A stretch of DNA of 64,000 nucleotides from Sphingomonas abaci (lineage in GTDB: Bacteria > Pseudomonadota > Alphaproteobacteria > Sphingomonadales > Sphingomonadaceae). Of this stretch, positions 1-11,235 are shown piece after piece. The DNA lies in the NCBI RefSeq assembly GCF_014199625.1, contig NZ_JACHNY010000001.1, forward strand, positions 310,001-374,000, given 5' to 3'. Every line of letters starts with the position of its first letter. Within the stretch, counting starts at the first letter, position 1. The notes under the pieces are model-generated. The model searched no databases and was not told the origin of the DNA. It was given only the letters and a program-made list of their open reading frames with translations. The position numbers were made by a program, and so were the translations under genes.

Positions 1-17
1 GGAGCCGGGCCGCGCGA

Positions 18-290
18 TCAGGCGTCGACGTCGACCCGGTCGGGGGTCGCGTGGGTGTTCACCCGCTCGATCACCTTCCAGGTCTTCAGCTTGGAGAGCG
101 GCGCGATCTCTTCGATGCGCACGGTCTCGCCGGCCTTGTACTCGTTCGCCTCGTCATGGGCGTGATACTTCTTCGAGCGGCGGATGATCTTGCCGTAGAG
201 CGGGTGCTTTACCTTACGCTCGACATTCACCACCACCGTCTTGTCGCCCTTGTCGGAGACGATCAGTCCGGTCAGCACGCGCTTGGGCAT
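18..290 (-). CDS. rpsQ: 30S ribosomal protein S17
   Basis: S17 binds 16S rRNA early in assembly of the 30S body. The 90-residue product starts [18 protein letters not shown] and has the family's [14 protein letters not shown] core and [13 protein letters not shown] segment; its length is normal for bacterial S17. It is the most downstream gene of the S10 cluster inside the window and follows rpmC by 12 bp on the same transcript. The spc-operon genes expected after it lie beyond the left edge. Identification is by direct sequence recognition. Confidence 0.97.
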   Translation of the reverse strand: MPKRVLTGLIVSDKGDKTVVVNVERKVKHPLYGKIIRRSKKYHAHDEANEYKAGETVRIEEIAPLSKLKTWKVIERVNTHATPDRVDVDA

Positions 291-302
291 GTGCTCGGTT
301 CC

Positions 303-506
303 TTACTTGGCGGACGCGGCGCGGGTGCGCTGCGTCTGCAGGGTCTTGATGCGCGCGATGTCGCGACGGACTTCGCGGACGCGGCTCGGCTTTTCGAGCT
401 GGCTCGTCGCCGCCTGGAAGCGGAGGTTGAACTGCTCGCGCTTCAGCTGCGCCAGGCTCTCGTTGAGCTGGTCGTCGCTCTGGCCGTTATAGTCGGTGTT
501 GGCCAT
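303..506 (-). CDS. rpmC: 50S ribosomal protein L29
   Basis: L29 is a small helical protein near the peptide exit tunnel and part of the docking site for nascent-chain factors. The 67-residue product has the two-helix pattern of the family ([18 protein letters not shown], then [14 protein letters not shown]). Its ATG overlaps the rplP stop codon by one base (TAATG), so it is probably translationally coupled to rplP. Confidence 0.96.
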   Translation of the reverse strand: MANTDYNGQSDDQLNESLAQLKREQFNLRFQAATSQLEKPSRVREVRRDIARIKTLQTQRTRAASAK

Positions 507-940
507 TACTCGCCTCCGAGGTGGCTGGTGTCGCCCAGGCGGGCGACGACCTTGGTCTTGATCGGCAGCTTCATCGCCGCACGCTCGAACGCTTCGGCGG
601 CCAGACGGCCGTCGACACCGTCGAGCTCGAACAGGATGCGGCCGGGCTTGACGCGGGCGGCCCAGAACTCGGGCGAACCCTTACCCGAGCCCATGCGGAC
701 TTCGGCGGGCTTGGACGAGACCGGCACGTCCGGGAACACGCGGATCCACAAACGGCCCTGACGGCGGATGTGGCGGGTGATGGCGCGGCGGGCGGCCTCG
801 ATCTGACGCGCGGTCAGACGCTCGGGCTCCATCGCCTTCAGGCCATAGGCACCGAAGTTGAGCGCGGTGCCCCCCTTCGCGTCGCCATGGATGCGGCCCT
901 TGAACGCCTTGCGGAACTTGGTGCGCTTCGGTTGCAGCAT
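506..940 (-). CDS. rplP: 50S ribosomal protein L16
   Basis: L16 sits at the A-site side of the peptidyl transferase centre of the 50S subunit. The 144-residue product begins [16 protein letters not shown] and contains the conserved [14 protein letters not shown] and [12 protein letters not shown] segments, with the usual family length. It lies 12 bp after rpsC and overlaps rpmC by one base. Confidence 0.97.
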   Translation of the reverse strand: MLQPKRTKFRKAFKGRIHGDAKGGTALNFGAYGLKAMEPERLTARQIEAARRAITRHIRRQGRLWIRVFPDVPVSSKPAEVRMGSGKGSPEFWAARVKPGRILFELDGVDGRLAAEAFERAAMKLPIKTKVVARLGDTSHLGGE

Positions 941-952
941 TGCTTCTATTCC

Positions 953-1660
953 TTAGCGACGGTCATCGCGCGCCGGGCGCACGCCGGAGGTCTGAGCCTC
1001 CATCATGAGCCGGTCGGTCGCCATCGGGTCGTGACCCAGGATCTCGCCCTTGAAGACCCAGACCTTGACGCCGCACACGCCGTAGGACGTGTGCGCCTCG
1101 GCCTCGGCATAGTCGATGTTCGCGCGCAGCGTGTGCAGCGGAACGCGACCTTCGCGATAGCTCTCGGAGCGGGCGATTTCGGCGCCGCCCAGACGGCCAC
1201 CGCAATACACCTTGATGCCATCGGCACCCAGGCGCATCGCCGATTGCACCGCGCGCTTCATCGCCCGGCGGAACGCGATGCGGCGCTCCAGCTGGTCGGC
1301 GATGCCCTGCGCGACGAGACGGGCATCGACCTCCGGCTTGCGAATCTCGACGATGTTGAGCGAGACGTCGGACGAGGTCATCGCCCCGATCGTCTTGCGC
1401 AGCCTCTCGATGTCGCCGCCCTTCTTGCCGATGATGACGCCGGGACGCGCCGCAAAGATCGAGATGCGGCACAGCTTGGCCGGACGCTCGATCACGACCT
1501 TGCTGATCGCGGCCTGCGGCAGGTTCTTCATGATGTACTGGCGGATCTTCAGATCCTCCAGCAGCAGACGGCCATAGTCCGCGCCTTCGGCGAACCAGCG
1601 GCTGTCCCAGGTGCGGTTGATCTGCAACCGCATCCCGATCGGATTGCTCTTGTGACCCAT
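953..1660 (-). CDS. rpsC: 30S ribosomal protein S3
   Basis: S3 forms part of the mRNA entry channel of the 30S head. The 235-residue protein starts [20 protein letters not shown]. It has the KH domain ([15 protein letters not shown], about residues 75-90) and the C-terminal domain with [18 protein letters not shown]. Its ATG overlaps the rplV stop by one base, another TAATG junction in the S10 operon. Confidence 0.97.
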   Translation of the reverse strand: MGHKSNPIGMRLQINRTWDSRWFAEGADYGRLLLEDLKIRQYIMKNLPQAAISKVVIERPAKLCRISIFAARPGVIIGKKGGDIERLRKTIGAMTSSDVSLNIVEIRKPEVDARLVAQGIADQLERRIAFRRAMKRAVQSAMRLGADGIKVYCGGRLGGAEIARSESYREGRVPLHTLRANIDYAEAEAHTSYGVCGVKVWVFKGEILGHDPMATDRLMMEAQTSGVRPARDDRR

Positions 1661-2037
1661 TACGCTTCTTCCTGCTCGCGCACGACGATGCGCAGACGGC
1701 TGAACGGCTTCAGGATGCGGGTGGACTTGCCACGGCCGCGGGTCGCGAAGCGCTTCATCGTGATCGACTTGCCGACCGACGCCTCGGCGACGACAAGCGC
1801 ATCGACGTCGAGGTTGTGGTTGTTCTCGGCATTGGCGATCGCCGACGCCAGCACCTTGCGCGCGTCGACGGCCATCGCCTTGGTCGAGAAGGCCAGGATG
1901 TTCATCGCATCGCCGGCCTTCTTGCCACGGATCAGGCCCGCGACCAGGTTCAGCTTCTGAGCCGAACCACGGATCTGCGTGCCGACCGACAGCGCTTCCT
2001 TGTCACCGACCTTGCGGGGGGATTGCGGCTTGCTCAT
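1660..2037 (-). CDS. rplV: 50S ribosomal protein L22
   Basis: L22 contributes a beta-hairpin to the peptide exit tunnel. The 125-residue product has the family core [20 protein letters not shown] and the loop region [18 protein letters not shown], followed by SRLRIVV. Its N-terminus is slightly longer than in E. coli, as in other sphingomonads. It overlaps rpsS and rpsC by one base on either side. Confidence 0.96.
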   Translation of the reverse strand: MSKPQSPRKVGDKEALSVGTQIRGSAQKLNLVAGLIRGKKAGDAMNILAFSTKAMAVDARKVLASAIANAENNHNLDVDALVVAEASVGKSITMKRFATRGRGKSTRILKPFSRLRIVVREQEEA

Positions 2038-2312
2038 CAGCGCTTGCCCTTCTTGTCGGCGGCGTGACCCGGGAAGTAGCGCGTCGGCGCGAACTCACCC
2101 AGCTTCATGCCGACCATGTCCTCGTTGACCGACACCGGCACGAACTTCTTGCCGTTGTAGACATTGAACGTGAGACCCACGAACGACGGCAGGATGGTGG
2201 AGCGACGCGACCAGGTCTTGATCGGCGCACGGCCACCGGCGTCCTGCGCGGCTTCAGCCTTCTTCAGCAGGCTGAGCTCGACGAACGGGCCCTTCCAGAC
2301 AGAGCGAGCCAT
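2037..2312 (-). CDS. rpsS: 30S ribosomal protein S19
   Basis: S19 lies in the 30S head and contacts S13. The 91-residue product reads [12 protein letters not shown], then the family-specific [20 protein letters not shown] and [15 protein letters not shown] segments, with normal length. It is joined by one-base stop/start overlaps to rplB upstream and rplV downstream. Confidence 0.97.
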   Translation of the reverse strand: MARSVWKGPFVELSLLKKAEAAQDAGGRAPIKTWSRRSTILPSFVGLTFNVYNGKKFVPVSVNEDMVGMKLGEFAPTRYFPGHAADKKGKR

Positions 2313-3160
2313 TACTTCTTCCTCGCATGGCGGCTACGGATGATCATCTTGTCCGTCGCCTTGTTGTGGCGGGTGCGCGCACCCTTCGTCGGCTTGCCCC
2401 ACGGAGTGACCGGATGACGGCCGCCCGAGGTCCGGCCTTCACCACCGCCGTGCGGGTGGTCGACCGGGTTCTTGGCGACGCCGCGGGTCAGCGGACGCGA
2501 GCCCATCCAGCGCGACCGACCGGCCTTGCCGAGATTCTGGTTCTGGTTGTCGGGATTCGACACCGCGCCCACCGTGGCCATGCACTCGCCATGGATATAG
2601 CGCTGCTCGCCCGAGTTGAGGCGGACGATGACCATGCCGCGATCGCGACCGACGACCTGCACATAGGTGCCGGCCGAACGGGCAATCTGGCCACCCTTCA
2701 TCGGCTTCATCTCCACGTTGTGGACGATGGTGCCGACCGGCATCTGGCCGAGCTCCATGGCGTTGCCCGGCTTCACGTCGGTGCGCTTGTCGGCGATCAC
2801 CTTGTCGCCCACGCCCAGACGCTGGGGCGCCAGGATATAGGCCTGCTGGACCTTGCCGTCCGCATCGGTGCCATAGTTGACGAGCGCGATGAAGGCGGTG
2901 CGGTTCGGGTCATATTCCAAACGCTCGATCGTGCCCTCGACGCCCCAGTTGCGGCGCTTGAAGTCGATGTAGCGATACTTCTGCTTGTGACCGCCCGCGA
3001 TGCCGCGGCTGGTCACGTGACCCTTGTTGTTGCGACCGCCGGTCTTGTTCTTGCCCTCGGTGAGCGCCTTGACCGGCTTGCCCTTCCAGAGCTGCGACTT
3101 GTCGACGAGGACCAGGCCGCGGCGGGCCGGGCTCGTCGGATTGTATTGCTTGAGTGCCAT
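2312..3160 (-). CDS. rplB: 50S ribosomal protein L2
   Basis: L2 is essential for subunit association and peptidyl transferase structure. The 282-residue product starts [17 protein letters not shown] and contains [13 protein letters not shown] ([14 protein letters not shown]) and the C-terminal [19 protein letters not shown] signature with the invariant histidine. It ends in the usual basic tail RSRHARKK. It follows rplW by 5 bp. Confidence 0.97.
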   Translation of the reverse strand: MALKQYNPTSPARRGLVLVDKSQLWKGKPVKALTEGKNKTGGRNNKGHVTSRGIAGGHKQKYRYIDFKRRNWGVEGTIERLEYDPNRTAFIALVNYGTDADGKVQQAYILAPQRLGVGDKVIADKRTDVKPGNAMELGQMPVGTIVHNVEMKPMKGGQIARSAGTYVQVVGRDRGMVIVRLNSGEQRYIHGECMATVGAVSNPDNQNQNLGKAGRSRWMGSRPLTRGVAKNPVDHPHGGGEGRTSGGRHPVTPWGKPTKGARTRHNKATDKMIIRSRHARKK

Positions 3161-3165
3161 GATCC

Positions 3166-3477
3166 TCAGACCCCCGTCGTCACGTCGATCGACTGACCGT
3201 CAGCGAGCGTGACGATCGCCTTCTTCATGTCCGACCGCTGGTAGGGCGCGCCCTTCCACTTCTTGGTCTTGCCCTTCTGGACGATCGTGTTCACGTTCAG
3301 AACCTTGACATCGAAGAGCGCCTCGACGGCGGCCTTGATCTCGGGCTTGGTCGCGCTGTTGGCGACCTTGAACACGACGGCGTTCTGCTCGCTGAGCAGC
3401 GTCGCCTTCTCGGTGATGTGCGGCGCGACGATCACGTCGTAGTGACGGATGTCGACAGCGTTCTGCGGCTTAGCCAT
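3166..3477 (-). CDS. rplW: 50S ribosomal protein L23
   Basis: L23 surrounds the exit tunnel and is a docking site for trigger factor and SRP. The 103-residue product has the family core [20 protein letters not shown], then [17 protein letters not shown] and [20 protein letters not shown]. The gene overlaps the end of rplD by 8 bp, consistent with translational coupling. Confidence 0.96.
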   Translation of the reverse strand: MAKPQNAVDIRHYDVIVAPHITEKATLLSEQNAVVFKVANSATKPEIKAAVEALFDVKVLNVNTIVQKGKTKKWKGAPYQRSDMKKAIVTLADGQSIDVTTGV

Positions 3478-4096
3478 TGAAGCGCGCCTCCAGCTTCTCG
3501 ACGGCCGCGCGGGTCAGCACCAGCGTATCGGCCTTGATGATGTCGTAGACGTTGGCGCCGATCGCCGGCAGCACGTCCACTTCGCGAAGATTGCCCGCGG
3601 CCAGCGCGAAGCTCGTCTCGACGGCGTCGCCATCGATCACCAGCGCGCGATTGCCCCAGCCCAGCTTGGCCAGATCGCCCTTGAGCGACTTGGTCTTGTT
3701 GCCGTCGACGGTGAGCGCATCCATGACGATCAGCGAACCGGCCTTGGCATGGCTCGACAGCGCCATCTTCAGACCCAGCGCGCGAACCTTCTTGTTCAGC
3801 GAGGGGTTGAAGTCGCGGACGCGGGCGCCGTGCGCCTTACCACCGCCGATGAACACCGGCGCGCGACGATCGCCGTGACGAGCGACACCGCCGCCCTTCT
3901 GGCGACCCAGCTTCTTGCCCGACCGGGCGACGTCCGCACGCTCGCGGGTGCCGCGCGCGGTCGCGCGACGCTTCTCGAGCTGCCAGGTCACCACGCGGTG
4001 CAGGATATCGGCGCGCGGATCGAGGCCGAAGACCTCGTCGTTGAGCTCGATGTCCGCGGCGTCGGTGCCGGCAAAGGACTGAACCTTGACCTTCAC
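3470..4096 (-). CDS. rplD: 50S ribosomal protein L4
   Basis: L4 reaches into the exit tunnel and, in E. coli, also autoregulates the S10 operon. The 208-residue product contains the loop segment [19 protein letters not shown] and the [15 protein letters not shown] helix, followed by [20 protein letters not shown]. Its length is normal. It lies 3 bp after rplC. Whether L4 regulates this operon cannot be read from the gene itself, but see the structured gap upstream of rplC. Confidence 0.96.
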   Translation of the reverse strand: MKVKVQSFAGTDAADIELNDEVFGLDPRADILHRVVTWQLEKRRATARGTRERADVARSGKKLGRQKGGGVARHGDRRAPVFIGGGKAHGARVRDFNPSLNKKVRALGLKMALSSHAKAGSLIVMDALTVDGNKTKSLKGDLAKLGWGNRALVIDGDAVETSFALAAGNLREVDVLPAIGANVYDIIKADTLVLTRAAVEKLEARFNG

Positions 4097-4099
4097 TGT

Positions 4100-4855
4100 T
4101 TAGCCCTCCTGGCCTTCGGTGGCCTCGGGAGCGGCCGCGGTCTCGGCGGGCGTCTCGGCAGGCGCATTGTTGTTGCTGGCGACGGCCTTCAGGCCGGCTG
4201 GATAGGGCGCATCGGCGTGCGCCTTGACCTTGACCGCGTCCTTGACGAACAGCCAGCCGCCCTTCGAGCCGGGCACAGAGCCCTTCACGAAGATCAGGCC
4301 GCGCTCGACGTCGGTGCCGACGATCTCGAGGTTCTGCTGGGTGCGGTTGCGGTCGCCCATGTGACCGGCCATCTTCTTGTTCTTGAAGACGCGGCCCGGA
4401 TCCTGGCGGTTACCGGTCGAACCGTGCGAACGGTGGCTGACCGAGACGCCGTGCGTCGCGCGCAGACCGCCGAAGTTCCAGCGCTTCATCGCGCCGGCGA
4501 AACCCTTGCCCTGGGTGCGACCCTGGATGTCGACCAGCTGGCCGGCAACGAAGTGGTCAGCCGACAGCTCGGCGCCGACGTCGAGGAGATTGTCCTCGGT
4601 CACGCGGAACTCGGCCAGGACCGCCTTCGGCTCCACCTCGGCCTTGCCGAAATGGCCGCGCTGCGGCTTGGCGACGTTCTTGGCCTTGGCGCTGCCCGCG
4701 CCAAGCTGGACAGCCGTATAGCCGTCCGTATTCATTTCGCGGCGGGACACGACCTGCAGCCCGTCCAGCTGAAGCACGGTGACCGGCACGTGCCGACCGT
4801 CTTCCTGGAACAGGCGGGTCATCCCCATCTTCTTCGCGATCACGCCGGTACGCAT
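4100..4855 (-). CDS. rplC: 50S ribosomal protein L3
   Basis: L3 is an early-assembling 50S protein whose central loop reaches the peptidyl transferase centre. The 251-residue product starts [20 protein letters not shown] and carries the family signature [18 protein letters not shown] followed by [16 protein letters not shown]. The C-terminus has an Ala/Glu-rich extension of about 25 residues ([19 protein letters not shown]) that E. coli L3 lacks. I chose the ATG at 4855 because a GAGGAG ribosome site sits 8 bases upstream; an in-frame GTG three codons earlier overlaps that site. Confidence 0.96.
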   Translation of the reverse strand: MRTGVIAKKMGMTRLFQEDGRHVPVTVLQLDGLQVVSRREMNTDGYTAVQLGAGSAKAKNVAKPQRGHFGKAEVEPKAVLAEFRVTEDNLLDVGAELSADHFVAGQLVDIQGRTQGKGFAGAMKRWNFGGLRATHGVSVSHRSHGSTGNRQDPGRVFKNKKMAGHMGDRNRTQQNLEIVGTDVERGLIFVKGSVPGSKGGWLFVKDAVKVKAHADAPYPAGLKAVASNNNAPAETPAETAAAPEATEGQEG

Positions 4856-5069
4856 GACCAACACTCCTCACAGAGGCACAGGCAGACCCATTCCACCCAT
4901 GCGTGTCAGCCCGGAAATGCGAAGCGTGCCCCCGTCCCGGGCTGGTTGTCCTCGTGCCGTAAGCGCGAGAACATGACGGGAGACGCTGACCCGGCAGCCG
5001 AAGCCACCAGCGGTATCTCAAAATGCGAGAGCGCCGCGGGACCGGAGTCGACCGCGGCGCTGTGGCCCC
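4856..5069 (-). promoter_or_regulatory. Structured rpsJ-rplC intergenic region with two hairpins
   Basis: This 214-bp gap between rpsJ and rplC is large for an operon whose other S10 junctions overlap or are only a few bases apart. It holds two inverted repeats. One has a perfect 10-bp stem at 5030-5039/5052-5061 just after the rpsJ stop, followed on the minus strand by a weak run of four U about 7 bases on. The other has an 8-bp stem at 4907-4914/4937-4944 nearer to rplC. The first could be an attenuator and the second part of an L3/L4 leader. No promoter is clear. Function is inferred. Confidence 0.4.
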
Positions 5070-5378
5070 TTAGGCCAGCTTGATCTCGACGTCAACGCCG
5101 GCCGCGAGGTCGAGCTTCATCAGCGCGTCGACGGTCTGCGGGGTCGGCTGCACGATGTCGAGCATGCGCTTGTAGGTGCGGACCTCGAACTGCTCGCGCG
5201 ACTTCTTGTCGATGTGCGGCCCACGGTTCACCGTGAACTTCTCGATGCGCGTCGGAAGCGGAATCGGACCGCGGATGAGGGCGCCGGTGCGGCGCGCGGT
5301 GTCGGCGATGTCGCCGGTCGCCTGGTCGAGAACGCGATGGTCGAACGCCTTCAGGCGAATGCGGATGTTGCTGTCCAT
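5070..5378 (-). CDS. rpsJ: 30S ribosomal protein S10
   Basis: S10 is a 30S head protein that also forms the NusB-NusE antitermination complex. The 102-residue product reads [19 protein letters not shown], followed by [20 protein letters not shown] and the [19 protein letters not shown] segment, all diagnostic. It begins the S10 operon about 170 bp after tuf and has its own promoter candidate at 5448-5476. Confidence 0.97.
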   Translation of the reverse strand: MDSNIRIRLKAFDHRVLDQATGDIADTARRTGALIRGPIPLPTRIEKFTVNRGPHIDKKSREQFEVRTYKRMLDIVQPTPQTVDALMKLDLAAGVDVEIKLA

Positions 5379-5394
5379 GATCCCTACCGATGCG

Positions 5395-5421
5395 AAAGAG
5401 CGGGCCCGTTGCCGGGCTCTT
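5395..5421 (-). promoter_or_regulatory. Leader hairpin in front of rpsJ
   Basis: An inverted repeat in the presumed 5' leader of the S10 operon pairs AGAGC with GCTCT and CCG with CGG around a GCAA tetraloop, with an asymmetric bulge. It sits between the promoter candidate (5448-5476) and the rpsJ ATG (5378). Ribosomal leaders often bind one of the operon's own proteins, but no such function is demonstrated here. Confidence 0.35.
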
Positions 5422-5447
5422 GCTGTGCGGATGAAAGTGAAGGGGCG

Positions 5448-5476
5448 CGATTAGCGCCACTCTCATAAAAAGGCAA
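5448..5476 (-). promoter_or_regulatory. Candidate sigma-70 promoter of the S10 operon
   Basis: On the minus strand, TTGCCT (5471-5476) and TAATCG (5448-5453) are separated by exactly 17 bp, giving a predicted transcript start near 5441 and a leader of about 60 nt before rpsJ. The -35 box overlaps the T-tract of the putative tuf terminator just upstream, a compact terminator-promoter arrangement. Confidence 0.5.
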
Positions 5477-5507
5477 CCGCCCCGCCCCGCCTTTTTTCAA
5501 AGGCGGG
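5467..5507 (-). terminator. Putative terminator between tuf and rpsJ
   Basis: A 9-bp inner stem (CCCGCCTTT with AAAGGCGGG, 5486-5494/5499-5507, loop of 4) can extend through an outer CCGCC/GGCGG pairing. It is followed on the minus strand by TTTTT at 5467-5471. The spacing between stem and U-run is longer than ideal unless the outer pairing forms, so termination may be partial, allowing read-through from str into S10. Confidence 0.45.
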
Positions 5508-5548
5508 CCGAGGCGGCCGGACCTGCGGACAGGCCTAAGCGGTGATGC

Positions 5549-6742
<1,194 letters not shown>

Positions 6743-6880
6743 TTTCCTACCTTCTGAATCGAATCCGCTGCCGCATCCGAGGCCATGCGAACGCGGCCCC
6801 ATAACGACAGTTTGGACGGAATGCCAGTGCTTCCATCCGACCGGCGCCCGAAAGCCGCCGGCCGGACCGAAACGTGGCGA

Positions 6881-8974
<2,094 letters not shown>

Positions 8975-9099
8975 GATCGGTGCTTCCTTAGCGATGTGGG
9001 GAGCAGGGCGATGACGCCCGCTCCCCACGATATAGGTGCAATTGCTGCCGGTGAAAAGCCGTCGGCGTCAGCTCCGGGGAACCTTCGCCGACCGGCCCC

Positions 9100-9570
9100 T
9101 TACCAACGATAGTGCGAGAAGGCGCGGTTCGCTTCCGCCATGCGGTGCGTGTCTTCGCGCTTCTTCACCGCGTTGCCGCGGTTGTTGGCGGCGTCGAGCA
9201 ACTCGCCCGACAGACGCGCCGACATGGTGTTCTCCGAGCGGTTGCGCGCGGCGCTGATCAGCCAGCGGATCGCCAGCGCCTGGGCACGCTCCGGACGGAC
9301 CTCGACCGGCACCTGGTAGGTCGCACCGCCGACGCGGCGCGACCGGACCTCGATGCCCGGCTTGATGTTGTTGAGCGCGTCATGGAACACGCCCAGCGGC
9401 TCGCGCTTGGCGCGGGCTTCGACGGTTTCCAGGGCGCCATAGACGATCAGCTCGGCGACGGACTTCTTGCCGTCCAGCATGACCGAGTTCATGAACTTGG
9501 AGAGAACCTCATCACCGAACTTGGGATCCGGCAGGATGATGCGCTTCTCGGGGCGACGACGACGTGCCAT
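9100..9570 (-). CDS. rpsG: 30S ribosomal protein S7
   Basis: S7 nucleates assembly of the 30S head and lines the E site. The 156-residue product begins [20 protein letters not shown] and shows the family core [20 protein letters not shown] and the C-terminal [14 protein letters not shown]. Its length is typical. It lies 49 bp downstream of rpsL on the same transcript. Confidence 0.97.
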   Translation of the reverse strand: MARRRRPEKRIILPDPKFGDEVLSKFMNSVMLDGKKSVAELIVYGALETVEARAKREPLGVFHDALNNIKPGIEVRSRRVGGATYQVPVEVRPERAQALAIRWLISAARNRSENTMSARLSGELLDAANNRGNAVKKREDTHRMAEANRAFSHYRW

Positions 9571-9619
9571 TTCTTCTTCCTTCTAACTTCAGCCTTATGT
9601 GGTCAGCAGCGTGACCGGC

Positions 9620-9991
9620 TTACTTCGGACGCTTGGCGCCGTACTTGGAGCGGGACTGCTTGCGATCCTTCACGCCCTGCGTGTCGAGAACGCCGCGCAG
9701 CACGTGGTAGCGCACGCCGGGAAGGTCGCGCACACGGCCGCCGCGGATCAGGACCACCGAGTGCTCCTGAAGGTTGTGGCCTTCGCCCGGGATGTACGAA
9801 ATGACTTCGCGCTGGTTGGTCAGGCGGACCTTGGCCACCTTGCGAAGCGCCGAGTTCGGCTTCTTCGGGGTCGTCGTGTAGACGCGGGTGCAGACGCCGC
9901 GCTTCTGCGGATTCTGCTCCATCGCAGGGACCTTGGACTTGGCCTTCTGCGGCTCGCGGCCCTTGCGGACCAGCTGGTTGATCGTGGGCAT
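9620..9991 (-). CDS. rpsL: 30S ribosomal protein S12 (natural Arg88)
   Basis: S12 sits at the decoding centre and controls accuracy. The 123-residue product starts [20 protein letters not shown] and contains [20 protein letters not shown] with Lys43 in place and the conserved [20 protein letters not shown]. At position 88 (codon 9728-9730, CGC) it has Arg where E. coli has Lys; K88R is a classical streptomycin-resistance change. Asp89, the methylthiolated residue in other bacteria, is present. The start at 9991 excludes four upstream codons (MKAS) foreign to the family. It is the first gene of the str operon. Confidence 0.97.
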   Translation of the reverse strand: MPTINQLVRKGREPQKAKSKVPAMEQNPQKRGVCTRVYTTTPKKPNSALRKVAKVRLTNQREVISYIPGEGHNLQEHSVVLIRGGRVRDLPGVRYHVLRGVLDTQGVKDRKQSRSKYGAKRPK

Positions 9992-10046
9992 TGAAGCCTT
10001 CACCTTTCAAGTGGTTACTTTGCTGGAGCCATCCAGAATACAAAAG

Positions 10047-10082
10047 GAGCCCGGGGGCGCACCATCGGCGCGCCCAGGGCTC
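10047..10082 (-). terminator. Terminator-like hairpin in the rpsL leader (possible attenuator)
   Basis: A GC-rich inverted repeat (GAGCCC paired with GGGCTC, then a second helix of about 6 bp after a G-A mismatch and a bulge) lies between the str promoter (10147-10175) and the rpsL start. On the minus strand it is followed by CTTTTG; on the plus strand by GTTTTC. No gene is transcribed towards it on the minus strand other than the str leader itself, so an attenuation role is more likely than an end-of-gene terminator. Confidence 0.45.
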
Positions 10083-10146
10083 GTTTTCATTCCAGCAATG
10101 TTCAAGCGTGCCTTCGGGAGCCAGGAGCTCCTGAAAACAGGCGCGC

Positions 10147-10175
10147 CCTATACGCAAGGGGGGCGATCCGGTCAA
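10147..10175 (-). promoter_or_regulatory. Strong sigma-70 promoter of the str operon
   Basis: On the minus strand TTGACC (10170-10175) and TATAGG (10147-10152) are separated by 17 bp, close to the housekeeping consensus. The predicted start near 10140 gives a leader of about 150 nt before rpsL containing the hairpin at 10047-10082. Confidence 0.6.
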
Positions 10176-10214
10176 CCACCCGCCCGGCGCTCGGCCAGGG
10201 CATCAAGAAGCGGC

Positions 10215-10243
10215 TTGCATCGTCCGGGCGGTGGCGCTAATGC
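10215..10243 (+). promoter_or_regulatory. Candidate promoter of tRNA-Trp
   Basis: TTGCAT (10215-10220) and TAATGC (10238-10243) are 17 bp apart. The predicted start falls about 6 bases upstream of the mature tRNA 5' end, as expected for a tRNA gene. It is arranged back to back with the str promoter 40 bp away. Confidence 0.5.
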
Positions 10244-10255
10244 CCGCCTCCGCAC

Positions 10256-10332
10256 AGGGGTGTAGCTCAGCTGGTTAGAGCGTCGGTCTCCAAAACCGAA
10301 GGCCCTCGGTTCGAATCCGAGCTCCCCTGCCA
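10256..10332 (+). tRNA. tRNA-Trp (anticodon CCA)
   Basis: The 77 bases fold as a cloverleaf. The D arm is GCTC/GAGC. The anticodon stem is TCGGT/ACCGA around a CTCCAAA loop, with anticodon CCA at 10290-10292. The T arm is CTCGG/CCGAG with TTCGAAT. The acceptor stem AGGGGTG pairs with CTCCCCT, then discriminator G and an encoded CCA (10330-10332). By this reading acceptor pair 6-67 is a U-U mismatch. No terminator is evident before the Nudix gene 111 bp downstream. Confidence 0.95.
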
Positions 10333-10443
10333 CTTTCCGCCATCGCTGTTCGTCCGACGCCGTGCTCGTGCGTATCGCCGCGCTCCACGGTTTGGTAAAG
10401 CGCGCCCGCCGTGCGACCACCGACTCGACTTGGGCGTTCGGCC

Positions 10444-11235
10444 ATGGTGACTGCCATGCCCTCCCCTGCGCCCTCCCCGGTGGATGCGATTCCCGCTGCG
10501 ACCATCGTCATCATGCGCGAGCGCGACGACGGGCCGCCCGACCTGCTGCTGGTCGAGCGCGCCGCCACCCTCGCCTTTGCTGGCGGTGCGATGGTCTTCC
10601 CTGGCGGTAGAGTCGATCCGGGCGACCACCGCCTTGCGCGACGCTTCCCGGACCTGCCCTGCGACGAAGCCGCTGCCCGAGTCGCCGCGACCCGCGAGAC
10701 ATTGGAGGAAACGGGACTTGCAATTGGCTTCAGCGCCGCGCCGGGCCAGTTGGCGGCGCTGCGTCAGCGGCTCCACGCCGGCGAAGCATTCGACGCCCTG
10801 CTCGACGAAGCCGGGCTCGCCCTCGACCCGGCCGTGCTGATCCCGTTCGCCCGCTGGCGGCCCGAACCGACCGAAGGTCATCACCTGGCGCGCATCTTCG
10901 ACACGCGCTTCTACCTCGCCGCGCTGCCAGCGGGGGCGCCGCCGGCGACCGTCGACCATAGCGAGAATGTTCGGCTGGTCTGGACTGGGGCTGCCGCCCT
11001 GCTCGCCGCTGCCGATTCGGGGCGGGCGATGGTCATTTACCCGACCCGACGCAATCTGGAGCGGCTGGCGCAGTTCACCAACTTCGAGGCGGCGGTCGCC
11101 GATGCCGCACGCTATCCGATGCGGACCATCACGCCGCGTCTCGCGCTTCGCGACGGCCATGCGTGGCTCTGCATACCCGACGATGCGGGCTATCCGGTCA
11201 CCGCCGAGCCCATCGGCGCGGCGATGCGCGGCTGA
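10444..11235 (+). CDS. Nudix hydrolase with an insert in the Nudix box
   Basis: Nudix enzymes cleave nucleoside diphosphates linked to another moiety. The 263-residue protein has the split motif GGRVDPGD (about 54-61) and RETLEETGL (about 84-92). About 20 residues separate them, longer than the classical box, as seen in the NUDT7/NUDT19-like branch whose members act on CoA or acyl-CoA derivatives. The substrate here is not known. The start at 10444 is the first of two nearby ATGs (the other at 10456). Its TGA overlaps the ATG of the next gene (TGATG), so the two are probably translated together. Confidence 0.8.
   Translation: MVTAMPSPAPSPVDAIPAATIVIMRERDDGPPDLLLVERAATLAFAGGAMVFPGGRVDPGDHRLARRFPDLPCDEAAARVAATRETLEETGLAIGFSAAPGQLAALRQRLHAGEAFDALLDEAGLALDPAVLIPFARWRPEPTEGHHLARIFDTRFYLAALPAGAPPATVDHSENVRLVWTGAAALLAAADSGRAMVIYPTRRNLERLAQFTNFEAAVADAARYPMRTITPRLALRDGHAWLCIPDDAGYPVTAEPIGAAMRG

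Noticed and set aside
6743..6880. Separate promoter for tuf in the fusA-tuf gap
   Set aside because: The best pair (CTGGCA, 17 bp, TTATGG) is weak and could be chance; read-through from fusA explains expression.
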